Origin: Palsa-965 sp044448685
GTDB taxonomy: Bacteria > Bacteroidota > Bacteroidia > Palsa-965
Direction of reading: 5' to 3'
DNA length: 5,866 nucleotides
Assembly: GCA_044448685.1 (NCBI GenBank)
Contig: JBIOHC010000093.1
Span: 1 to 5,866, forward strand
Of the stretch, positions 1 to 5,866 are shown piece by piece; the stretch's first letter is position 1, and the number at the start of each line of letters is the position of its first letter. Below the pieces are notes generated by a model. It saw nothing but the letters and a program-made list of their open reading frames with translations. It was not told the DNA's origin and did not search any database. Made by a program: the position numbers and the translations under genes.

Positions 1-5
1 ACCGA

Positions 6-246
6 TTATAGCTTGATTAATTTGATAGTTCTAGTAACTCCGTTGAGATTCGCAACAAGCAAATATATTCCTTCACTATACGAGCTAAGATTTAACTCCT
101 TTGTATACTTGCCAGATCCTTTATGTTCAGCAGGCAGTGCTAACAATTCTCTTCCGGTATAATCCATTAACTTAGAGTATAATCCGAAGTTCATACAAAG
201 ACTCTTTTGGAAGCAGGGAAACCGAGCTAATTTCCACCGTCATCAT
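6..246 (-). pseudogene. Remnant of a T9SS type A sorting domain, apparently frameshifted
   Basis: The minus-strand frame ending with TAA at 6-8 encodes the back half of a type A sorting domain: KLMDYTGREL (the 'v.i.d..G..v' strand), then LNLSSYSEGIYLL and a Lys/Leu-rich end TIKLIKL, matching the family's '..l.l..l..GiYll.v....g....ki.k.' pattern. This frame is closed by a TGA about 16 codons before its first ATG at 194, and there is no signal peptide or cargo. A different minus-strand frame, starting ATG ATG at 246 and stopping with TAA at 172-174, reads MMTVEISSVSLLPKESLYEL, which resembles the front of such a domain ('isvyPNPs...l.i'). The two frames together look like one domain split by a frameshift or small deletion near 172-200, though the front half lacks the usual YPNP motif. 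It lies only a few bases downstream of the stop of the large repeat gene. Confident that the 3' part is a sorting-domain fragment; the frameshift join is inference. Confidence 0.6.
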
Positions 247-252
247 CGTAAA

Positions 253-3200
253 TTAGTGAACAACGACTTTGCCTTTTATATCTATACGGGTTCCTTGTTC
301 CAACTGATAGAAATAAACCCCAGCCGGTAGTTGGCTTTTTTCAATGTAAAATCGGGGAGCGGTCACAATTTGACTTTGTACTTTCCGCCCAAAAACATCA
401 TACAATGAAAAAACACTTCCGGGAGGAACAGGCCTGCTTAATTCCACCGTTGCCCAGGTATCGAATGGATTAGGATAGATGTTGAGGCTGATTTCAGAAA
501 GGGAGGATATCCCGGTCACGGTCTGAATGGTATTGGAAGTAGTATTCGTATTCACGGGGGAATTGAAATCAAAGTATATTCTTGCCTTGTTCAGAATCGT
601 AGTTCCTACGGGGAGACTGGGCAGTGTTTTAACCTGATATTGAACAAAACCATGACTATGGGGTTCGCTGTGGTTGCTGTCGGGCAGCATGATGTGATTG
701 AAGGTAAAGACCATTTCTCCGTTATTGGCTGTAAAACTGAAAGGGTTGCTAGACATTGTGGGTTTTATGGTGGTGGGATCAAGGTAAGGTGACAGGGAGT
801 CTTTCACAACTACGGTAAAGGCTGTATCCGTTCCTGTATTCTGGAAATGGATGGTATAAGTCAGGAGGGTGTCATTCACGGTAATGTTTCCTGTGCTGTA
901 ATCCTCTCCGGGAGTCTGGCATTCCTTGAAATTAGGGTCAAAGGAACCCTGTATGACCGTTTTATCCGTGGCTGTATTGTCCGAAGGGTAAGCATCCCCC
1001 GAAATGGGGTTAATAACGGCTGTGCTGGTCAGGAAACAACCGATACAGGCTGTGGAGGAAAGGGTTGGAACCTGCATGGTAACAGAAATAGTACCATGTT
1101 GTCCGGGATTTAAAATCCCCAGATTCCAGGTAGCAGTTGGAGATGTATAGGAGGAGGGTGTTAAGTTGGCCGAGAATCCGGTTAATTGGGCATCATGGGT
1201 AAAGGTTAGGGTTGCATTTATGGGAATGTTACCGTAATTGAAATAGTAAATCGAGTAGCTGATCGGAAACCCGGGCCGGGCTAATCCCGAACTCATGTAT
1301 ACAGTCAAATCCCGCACGGAATCCGGGGTTGGGGAGATCGGACTTACCTTATGCCCGGCAAAGTCATTGGTATTGGAAGTGTCGGGAATGACCGTAAAGC
1401 TCACAAGATGGCTGACCGGAGTGGGACAATGGTATACATAATTACTCACCCCGGCAGCGTACACCGTATAATTTCCAATGGTGGGAACCCAGATGGTATA
1501 TCGCCCCGCCGTATCAGTGTAGCCATAATAATTCCCAGGAACGGTATAGATGCATCTGCCCGCTACATGGTGATCTATGCTGTCATAAATACAATTCAGG
1601 TTGGGGTCATTCCATACCGTACCCCGGATAATGTCGTAACAGGTTGTGCCGACGTTGGTAGATCCGGATGAAGTGCAGCCCGAATAATCGGTAATAACAA
1701 CAGAATTAGGTCCTGTACCAAGTCCGGTAGCGGTCTGAGTGGTTGCTCCGCTTGACCAGGAATAGGTATAAGGCGGATTTCCACCGAAGGCTGTAACCGT
1801 TGCACTTCCGGTATGGGTATTGCAATTGTCGGGTGTAGAGGAAAGAGACACGTAAATGTACTGAGAGTGCCCAAGTGAAACGGAAGAATTGATGGAACAT
1901 CCCGTATGATCGGTGACAAACACCGTATAATGCCCCGGACTCAGGTTAGAAACAGAGGAAGTTGTCATACCCCCCGGTGACCAGCTATAGGTATAAGGAG
2001 GCACTGCCCCGCTTGCGTTGGCTGTTGCTGTGCCATTATTATTGTTCCAGCAGGTCGTATTCGTAGCTGAAGGTGCGGCAACCAGCCCTGAAGCATTGGG
2101 AATGATGGTTTGCAACAGAAAGGTACAGCCATTGCTGTCTTTAATGCTTACAGAATAAGTTACCGGACAAAGGCCGGTAAGGCTTTGCGTGGTTTGGGAA
2201 TTAGACCAGGAATAGGTGTAAGGCAAATGTCCACCGCTTGCCGTAACGGATGCTGTGCCGCTACAGGTAGTACAGCCCGAAGCGGTATTTGAAACGGAAG
2301 CTGTCATAGAACTGGAAGAGGCAACACTACCGGAAGCGGAAACCGGACAATTATGGGCATCCGATACCTGACAGGTATAAGACCCGGCACAAAGACTCAG
2401 GCAATAAGACCCTGAACCGCTAACCGGAGACCAGGAGTAAGTATAGGGGCCAGTACCACCGCTGACGTTGGCAGTTGCATTTCCGTTACATGCCCCGCAA
2501 CCAGATGGGTTAGTGGTTACAGTGGCGGCTAACTGGGCTGGTTGGTTTATTGGAAGAATGCTTTGAAAGATACATCCGTTGGCATCGGTACAAAATGCCG
2601 TATAGGTTCCGGCAGAGAGTCCCGTTGCTGTTACCGCATTCCCTCCTGACGGGCTCCAGGAATAGGTATAAGGTGTTTGCCCACCGGAGGGGTGCATGTT
2701 GGCAGATCCTGTACTGAGACCAAAACAAGTCACATTGAATTTGGTCATGGTAACTCCCAAGCCGGAGCTATTAGCTACCGTGCCTGAAAGTACAATAGCG
2801 CAACCCGAGTGATCCTGAACCTGAAGGGTATAAACCCCTGTGGGAAGGTTATTCAGAGAAGGAGTCGACTGCCCAGTACTCCAGGAGTATGTGTAAGGCA
2901 GGCTTCCTTTAACCACATTTGCTGTAACACTTCCTGTATTGGTATTGCATCCGGTGTTTATTGAAGAAACCGTGGCAGTCATACTATCAGTTGAGCTCAT
3001 GACCCCGCTTGCAGTAGCAGTACATGCATTTTGATCTGTAACGGTTACCGTATAACTTGTCCCCGCACAAACATTTGTAATGGTGGCAGCAGTACCCATA
3101 CCCGCCCAGGAATATGTATAAACAGAAGTTCCTCCGCTAATAATAGCCTGAACAGATCCATTGCAAGGGATCATACAGGCCGAAGGGGTAACTGTTGTCG

Positions 3201-3531
3201 TCAATACAAGCTGTGGAGGCTGTGAAATATAGGCTACAGCAGAAGCGGTACTCATATTGCTGCTATCTGTTACCGTACAGGTATAATTCCCGGCAGCCAA
3301 ACCGTTTGCCGTCAGGTTGTGTCCACCGGAAGGAGTCCAGGAATAGGCAAATGGTCCGACCCCTCCGCTAATGCTGGCAGTAGCTGACCCAGTACTTGCT
3401 CCGTAGCAATAGACATTGGTATGAGAAACAATAGAGATGCTTACGCCTGAACTGGCTTGAGCAATAAAGGTCAGAAAGAACAGAGAAAGGGCAAGAAGAA
3501 TGCTTTTTGGGAGGGATAATAGTTCTTTCAT
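253..3531 (-). CDS. Large secreted SprB-repeat surface protein with T9SS type A sorting domain
   Basis: Encodes 1,092 residues; residue numbers here count from the ATG at 3531. I chose it over the ATG at 3588 because it begins directly with a Sec signal peptide (MKELLSLPKSILLALSLFFL..., cleavage probably after AQA near residue 27), while the longer form would add 19 residues in front. Residues 29-630 are eight SprB-like repeats, each with a 'sGG..PYTYSW' core and a following 'G.Y...v.D..GC' strand. Residues 631-726 (GTVWNDPNLNCIYDS, then DTAGRYTIWVP) resemble SdrD-B/carboxypeptidase-regulatory-like folds. About 738-861 is a DUF11-like beta sandwich; 862-1004 matches the family I know as DUF7619 (GSFDPN, HFQNTGTDTAF, SHGFVQYQV, IYFDFNSPV). 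Residues 1013-1092 are a type A sorting domain (YPNPF, LYDVFGRKV, LPAGVYFYQLE). SprB-type proteins are surface adhesins in gliding bacteria, so adhesion or a surface stalk is likely; SprB itself is far larger, so the gene name is not assigned. Terminal TAA at 253-255. Confidence 0.92.
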   Translation of the reverse strand: MKELLSLPKSILLALSLFFLTFIAQASSGVSISIVSHTNVYCYGASTGSATASISGGVGPFAYSWTPSGGHNLTANGLAAGNYTCTVTDSSNMSTASAVAYISQPPQLVLTTTVTPSACMIPCNGSVQAIISGGTSVYTYSWAGMGTAATITNVCAGTSYTVTVTDQNACTATASGVMSSTDSMTATVSSINTGCNTNTGSVTANVVKGSLPYTYSWSTGQSTPSLNNLPTGVYTLQVQDHSGCAIVLSGTVANSSGLGVTMTKFNVTCFGLSTGSANMHPSGGQTPYTYSWSPSGGNAVTATGLSAGTYTAFCTDANGCIFQSILPINQPAQLAATVTTNPSGCGACNGNATANVSGGTGPYTYSWSPVSGSGSYCLSLCAGSYTCQVSDAHNCPVSASGSVASSSSMTASVSNTASGCTTCSGTASVTASGGHLPYTYSWSNSQTTQSLTGLCPVTYSVSIKDSNGCTFLLQTIIPNASGLVAAPSATNTTCWNNNNGTATANASGAVPPYTYSWSPGGMTTSSVSNLSPGHYTVFVTDHTGCSINSSVSLGHSQYIYVSLSSTPDNCNTHTGSATVTAFGGNPPYTYSWSSGATTQTATGLGTGPNSVVITDYSGCTSSGSTNVGTTCYDIIRGTVWNDPNLNCIYDSIDHHVAGRCIYTVPGNYYGYTDTAGRYTIWVPTIGNYTVYAAGVSNYVYHCPTPVSHLVSFTVIPDTSNTNDFAGHKVSPISPTPDSVRDLTVYMSSGLARPGFPISYSIYYFNYGNIPINATLTFTHDAQLTGFSANLTPSSYTSPTATWNLGILNPGQHGTISVTMQVPTLSSTACIGCFLTSTAVINPISGDAYPSDNTATDKTVIQGSFDPNFKECQTPGEDYSTGNITVNDTLLTYTIHFQNTGTDTAFTVVVKDSLSPYLDPTTIKPTMSSNPFSFTANNGEMVFTFNHIMLPDSNHSEPHSHGFVQYQVKTLPSLPVGTTILNKARIYFDFNSPVNTNTTSNTIQTVTGISSLSEISLNIYPNPFDTWATVELSRPVPPGSVFSLYDVFGRKVQSQIVTAPRFYIEKSQLPAGVYFYQLEQGTRIDIKGKVVVH
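1642..3447 (-). repeat. Eight tandem SprB-like protein repeats, 75 residues (225 bp) each
   Basis: Unit limits, in coding order, are 3447-3217, 3216-2992, 2991-2767, 2766-2542, 2541-2317, 2316-2092, 2091-1867 and 1866-1642. The invariant Trp codon of the YSW core lies at 3337-3339, 3106-3108, 2881-2883, 2656-2658, 2431-2433, 2206-2208, 1981-1983 and 1756-1758, so the spacing is 231 bp once and then exactly 225 bp six times. The best conserved DNA is the core around that codon (plus-strand CCAGGAATAGGTATAAGG and variants). The rest has diverged strongly between units, so this is an old array and not a recent expansion. Units 1/4/7, 2/5/8 and 3/6 resemble each other most in their linkers. Confidence 0.9.
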
Positions 3532-3567
3532 AAGAGTGATTTTCAGGTGCAGGAAGAATCGGAGATT

Positions 3568-3614
3568 ACACTTAGAAATATAGGACATTTACACGAGAAA
3601 AACTAGAAATTTCA
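3568..3614 (-). promoter_or_regulatory. Weak Bacteroidota-type promoter candidate for the repeat gene
   Basis: On the minus strand, TATATTTC at 3582-3575 matches seven of eight positions of the Bacteroidota -7 element TAnnTTTG. A clear -33 TTTG is not present; T-rich tracts lie upstream at about 3602-3598 and 3609-3606 with imperfect spacing. If real, transcription would start near 3568, downstream of the ATG at 3588 and about 37 bases before the ATG at 3531, in line with the start chosen for the gene. The box is AT-rich and short, so it could be chance; co-transcription with the upstream gene across the 80-bp gap is equally possible. Confidence 0.22.
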
Positions 3615-4856
3615 GCGAATCAATTCAAAATATCCGGTCTGGTTATAGGATTTGCCCCTCCCCCCCATTGCAGTAATCACATAGTAATAAACCCCATCAA
3701 CGCATGGTATTCCGGTTTGATCCCGGCCATCCCATCCCTGCAACTGTTTATCTGTATCAAATAGTTTCGCTCCCCAGCGGTCGAAAATAGAGCAATGGTA
3801 AGAAGTGATCTCCGATTCTTTTGTAAGGACTGGAAGCCATATATCGTTTATTCCATCTCCATTTGGCGTAAATACATTAGGGGGAGTAATTGTTGCCGGA
3901 CAATCTTTTACAAAAATCGTTACACGAGCGGTATCGGAACATGTCGAGCAACAGGTTTCCGAAACTACGAGCGTATAAGTAGTGGTTTGAGTGGGGGAAG
4001 CTTTGGGGTTTGAAATATTTGCAGAGCTTAACCCCGTTATCGGAAACCATTGGTATATGAACCCTGCTTTGGAAGTGACACCCAAATTCACCATGTCTCC
4101 CGGACAAATAGAATCTCTGGTAATTCCTGCGTTTGCGGTTGGGGCTTCGCTGACGCTGACATCATCAATATAGTAATAGCTGACATCATTATTGTCGTAA
4201 ATAATGTAGTGTGTTAGAGAACCCGGAAGGAAATTACCTATTGTAATAAATTTTTCGCCCCCGGAAGCTGTAAATGTTCCCTTAATTTCCATCCAATTTA
4301 AGGTGTCGTTTAGTAATCTACCCGAAGGATTATTAATCTGAGGGGTAACCGGTATAAAATCATAAATAGGACTGTTACTAAGTAAGCTGTCAGGAGAAAA
4401 ATAAGCTGATATTGCATCAATTGGATTGCGATTATTATTGGAAAGCGAAACGTAATATGAAACACAATATTTTCTATTTGCCATTAAAGAGCTGTCTAGT
4501 TTGACCTCAATGTATTCCCTTGCGTCGTCAGGTGACCCTAATGAGAAAAAAGGGCAAATAGCAGCATAACCGTTCCCAGAATGGGCGTATTGAAACCCTC
4601 CAAAATTTGATGGGACACTAAACTGCGAAGATAGTGTTGCACATGAATTATAATAGTCTGAAGAACTTGATACTCTCGTGCTACCAGTTTGATTGTTGGG
4701 CTGAAACCAAGGAACAGCATGATATATTTGCGCGGCATTGTTTGGGCATGTATCGTAAATTTCAAAAGAAGGATTTGGCACAAGATTAATCGGAACCTGA
4801 GCGACGCAGGTAAAGACAAGAAAAAACAAAAAGAAAATTGTGAAGTGCTGCTTCAT
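3612..4856 (-). CDS. Secreted beta-sandwich/Ig-like protein with T9SS type B (gliding motility-associated) C-terminal domain
   Basis: Encodes 414 residues and appears complete. Residues 1-19 are a Sec signal peptide (MKQHFTIFFLFFLVFTCVAQ). Residues 22-237 match a jelly-roll, galactose-binding-like module common in Bacteroidota exported proteins: NLVPNPSFE near the start, W50, GGFQYAHSGNGYA, REYIEVKLDSSL, Y.CVSYYVSLSN, W188 with EIKGTFTASGGEKFITIGNF, and the closing YYYIDDVSVSE. Residues 239-318 form an Ig/PKD-like domain (ICPGD, YQWFP, TYTLVVSE) with a clustered CCSTC at 302-306. Residues 323-414 are the type B sorting domain (also called CHU_C): NVFTPNGDGIND, IFDRWG, GWDGRD, DGVYYYVITA and terminal GYFELIR. 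Type B cargo is exported through the outer membrane by the T9SS and released or held at the surface. The ligand of the N-terminal module cannot be read from the sequence. The ATG lies only six bases after a strong hairpin (4863-4904), and a run of seven G occurs in the coding strand at 3660-3666. Confidence 0.92.
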   Translation of the reverse strand: MKQHFTIFFLFFLVFTCVAQVPINLVPNPSFEIYDTCPNNAAQIYHAVPWFQPNNQTGSTRVSSSSDYYNSCATLSSQFSVPSNFGGFQYAHSGNGYAAICPFFSLGSPDDAREYIEVKLDSSLMANRKYCVSYYVSLSNNNRNPIDAISAYFSPDSLLSNSPIYDFIPVTPQINNPSGRLLNDTLNWMEIKGTFTASGGEKFITIGNFLPGSLTHYIIYDNNDVSYYYIDDVSVSEAPTANAGITRDSICPGDMVNLGVTSKAGFIYQWFPITGLSSANISNPKASPTQTTTYTLVVSETCCSTCSDTARVTIFVKDCPATITPPNVFTPNGDGINDIWLPVLTKESEITSYHCSIFDRWGAKLFDTDKQLQGWDGRDQTGIPCVDGVYYYVITAMGGRGKSYNQTGYFELIR

Positions 4857-4862
4857 CTGAAA

Positions 4863-4904
4863 ATATCCGGCCCTTTATGTAAATTTACAAAAAGGGCCGG
4901 ATAT
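4863..4904 (-). terminator. 42-bp near-perfect palindrome, probable intrinsic terminator
   Basis: The arms ATATCCGGCCCTTT (4863-4876) and AAAGGGCCGGATAT (4891-4904) are exact reverse complements, 14 bp. The central 4878-4889, TGTAAATTTACA, is itself a perfect 12-bp palindrome on the same centre, so only the A/A pair at 4877/4890 breaks 42 bp of symmetry. Read on the minus strand, the GC-rich stem is followed by TTTT and then CAG-ATG, the form of a rho-independent terminator for the propeller gene that ends 15 bp before it. The plus-strand flank has no T tract. It almost fills the 62-bp gap between two genes, so it would also sit in the 5' leader of the next gene, next to its ribosome-binding region. 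Confidence 0.7.
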
Positions 4905-4918
4905 ATTGAAAAACTCAT

Positions 4919-5730
4919 TTATTTGGATAGCATCACTTTGCCAGTATCTTCTGGTCTTCCATTGATTGTAACCTTATAGAAATAAATACCGTTACTCATT
5001 CCTTCAGTTGTGAATTCAATATTATTTTCTCCCTCTTTCAGAGATTTTGTCTGAAGCCGTTTGCCCAGCAGGTCGAACATTTCGACAAACCCGGTTTCTC
5101 CTGTCTGTAACACCGTTGTATAGAAGAAACTTGAATTACTCGGATTCGGGAACATTTTTCCGAAGTGCTCAGACGCAGCTAGTCTGTTTGATGCAGTTAT
5201 ATGCGTTTCCTGCCTGTCATAGTCAATATCCTCATCATCAAAATCCTGTCCGATCATAAAGTAAGGCGCCTGTGTATGCGATACATATAGGTATCTACCT
5301 TTCAATGAGAACTCCAATCCATGAGGATTTGCGCCAGTGGGCAACGGAATATATTTCGCGGTAGATGGGATAATATTACCAGTAATAACATCAATATCTG
5401 CAACATATACCACCATTGTAGGAGTCGTAGCAGTTGGAGGTATATGTTTTGAATAAGGAACGGCTATCCTGTAATTACCACTGGGCAAGGTCACCAGCTC
5501 CATTTCACTTCTTGCACTTTGAGATAAATCGGCGTCATTATCGCCAATTGTATAATTATCATAAACAATCCCGGTACCTGTCACTTTATATCTGCTTATT
5601 GTGCCTCCCTGAAGGTAATTGATATACAAAAAACGTGAACCGTCAGTACGTAATTTAGTTACTGCGAAATGAAGGTAGCTCGAGTGAGCCAATGCTTGAA
5701 TATCCATGTTTTGCAGATTATCCAATATAA
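4919..5730 (-). pseudogene. 5'-truncated secreted beta-propeller-like protein with T9SS type A sorting domain
   Basis: The frame is open from the stop TAA at 4919-4921 to about 5758. The possible starts are a TTG at 5725 (268 residues) or an ATG at 5707 (262 residues). Numbering from the TTG, residues 12-155 have repeated short beta-strand patterns such as LRTDGSRFLYINYLQGGTIS, MVVYVADIDVITGNI and NPHGLEFSLKGRYLYVSHT, the last typical of WD40/YncE-like propeller blades. An acidic stretch (DFDDEDIDYD, 161-170) leads into a linker. Residues 188-268 are a type A sorting domain: MFPNPSNSSF, VEMFDLLGKRL, MSNGIYFYKVTINGRPE and the end KVMLSK. No signal peptide exists in front, although T9SS cargo needs Sec export, and only two or three blades' worth of propeller remain. 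The upstream edge coincides with the left end of an IS3-family element at about 5731, and the frame's upstream stop lies inside that element. I infer that the insertion removed the promoter, signal peptide and most blades. Confidence 0.78.
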
Positions 5731-5752
5731 TGGTATAGAAAATCAGGACAGG
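5731..5752 (+). repeat. Candidate left terminal inverted repeat of the IS3-family element
   Basis: TGGTATAGAAAATCAGGACA followed by GG has the 5'-TG terminus and internal GGACA of many IS3-family ends. The partner repeat is not in the window, so it is recognised by resemblance only. If correct, the target duplication would be the three or four bases ending at 5730 (within ATAA). Confidence 0.45.
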
Positions 5753-5790
5753 AAGTTAAAGTGGAAATTTAACCCTAACTTACCTGAACC

Positions 5791-5866
5791 ATGGAAAAAC
5801 GAGCAAGACGCAAATTCAGCGCAGACTTCAAAACGAAAGTCGTAATCGAAGCCCTCAAAGAGCGGA
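5791..5866 (+). CDS. IS3-family transposase OrfA, N-terminal fragment (runs off window)
   Basis: The ATG at 5791 opens a frame that is uninterrupted to the window edge (25 codons plus one base). It begins MEKRARRKFSADFKTKVV and continues with IEALKER, the characteristic start of the IS3-family OrfA DNA-binding protein (HTH_Tnp_1 type: a basic stretch, then 'kfs.eFK.kvv.eal'). OrfA binds the element's terminal repeats through a helix-turn-helix and, in the family, is joined to the OrfB integrase by programmed -1 frameshifting; neither the rest of OrfA nor OrfB can be seen here. There is no clear Shine-Dalgarno sequence in front of the ATG. It points away from the truncated host gene on the opposite strand. 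Confidence 0.85.
   Translation, partial: MEKRARRKFSADFKTKVVIEALKER

Larger units (their letters stand above)
5731..5866 (+). mobile_element. Left end of an IS3-family insertion sequence (continues beyond window)
   Basis: An orfA start for an IS3-family transposase lies at 5791, and 60 bp upstream there is a sequence with the layout of an IS3-family end: it begins TG and has GGACA about 20 bases in (TGGTATAGAAAATCAGGACA, 5731-5750). The upstream edge abuts the point where the minus-strand propeller gene loses its 5' end. The matching right end and the short target duplication lie outside the window, so the exact boundary is inferred and could move by a few bases. Confidence 0.72.

Noticed and set aside
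198..250. Possible terminator hairpin after the repeat gene (GGAAA...TTTCC on the minus strand)
   Set aside because: The stem is only about five base pairs and there is no following T tract, so it is not distinguishable from chance.
847..1671. Plus-strand open frames of 88 and 106 codons (847-1113, 1351-1671)
   Set aside because: They lie entirely opposite the large repeat gene, have no recognisable domain and low-complexity, arginine/isoleucine-rich translations typical of antisense shadows.
1596..2728. Minus-strand alternative-frame open frames (1596-1919, 1706-1900, 2510-2728)
   Set aside because: They overlap the SprB-like repeats in other frames; their similarity to each other comes from the repeated DNA core and not from protein conservation.
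1642..3447. Regular DNA repeats as a possible CRISPR array or tandem satellite
   Set aside because: The 225-bp units are in frame, encode SprB-like domains and are conserved at the protein core, not as identical DNA repeats with unique spacers.
3532..3588. Upstream ATG at 3588 as the start of the repeat protein
   Set aside because: It would place 19 polar/basic residues before a well-formed signal peptide; the ATG at 3531 starts directly at that peptide. It remains possible but less likely.
4857..4918. A Bacteroidota promoter for the type B cargo gene inside the 62-bp gap
   Set aside because: TTTTTG occurs in the palindrome on the minus strand, but no TAnnTTTG lies at the right distance upstream of the ATG; the nearest AT-rich box would start transcription beyond the start codon.
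5079..5210. Acidic DFDDEDIDYD stretch (about 5216-5245) as a calcium-binding or dockerin-like motif
   Set aside because: It does not fit a DxDxDG loop pattern and lies in the linker ahead of the sorting domain, so it is probably just a charged linker.

Overview
The window almost certainly comes from a member of the phylum Bacteroidota that uses the type IX secretion system (T9SS). Three things support this: two genes or gene fragments end in recognisable T9SS type A sorting domains and a third fragment looks like one, one gene ends in a T9SS type B (gliding-motility/CHU_C-like) sorting domain, and the largest protein is built from SprB-type repeats. Start codons lack strong Shine-Dalgarno sequences, which also fits the phylum. 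I cannot place it below phylum from sequence alone.

Layout, right to left in the direction of transcription, because all host genes are on the minus strand. At 5731-5866 is the left end of an IS3-family element; its orfA starts at 5791 on the plus strand and runs off the window. It appears to have cut off the 5' end of a secreted beta-propeller-like protein with a type A sorting domain (4919-5730), which now lacks a signal peptide. A 42-bp near-perfect palindrome (4863-4904) fills the short gap before an intact 414-residue secreted protein (3612-4856) with a predicted beta-sandwich head, an Ig/PKD-like domain and a type B sorting domain. About 80 bp further on is a large secreted repeat protein (253-3531, 1,092 residues): eight SprB-like repeats, an SdrD-B-like segment, DUF11/DUF7619-like beta-sandwich domains and a type A sorting domain. 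Downstream, 6-246 holds a short broken remnant of another type A sorting domain.

Functionally the locus reads as a cluster of exported surface or secreted proteins: a repeat stalk with sticky or structural domains, a smaller lectin-like protein and a damaged propeller protein. No enzyme, secretion component, RNA gene or CRISPR array is visible. The more unusual observations are the strict 75-residue period of the repeats with a superimposed three-unit (225-residue) period, a conserved cysteine pair in seven of the eight repeats, the palindrome placed just before a start codon, and decay or truncation of sorting-domain genes at both edges.
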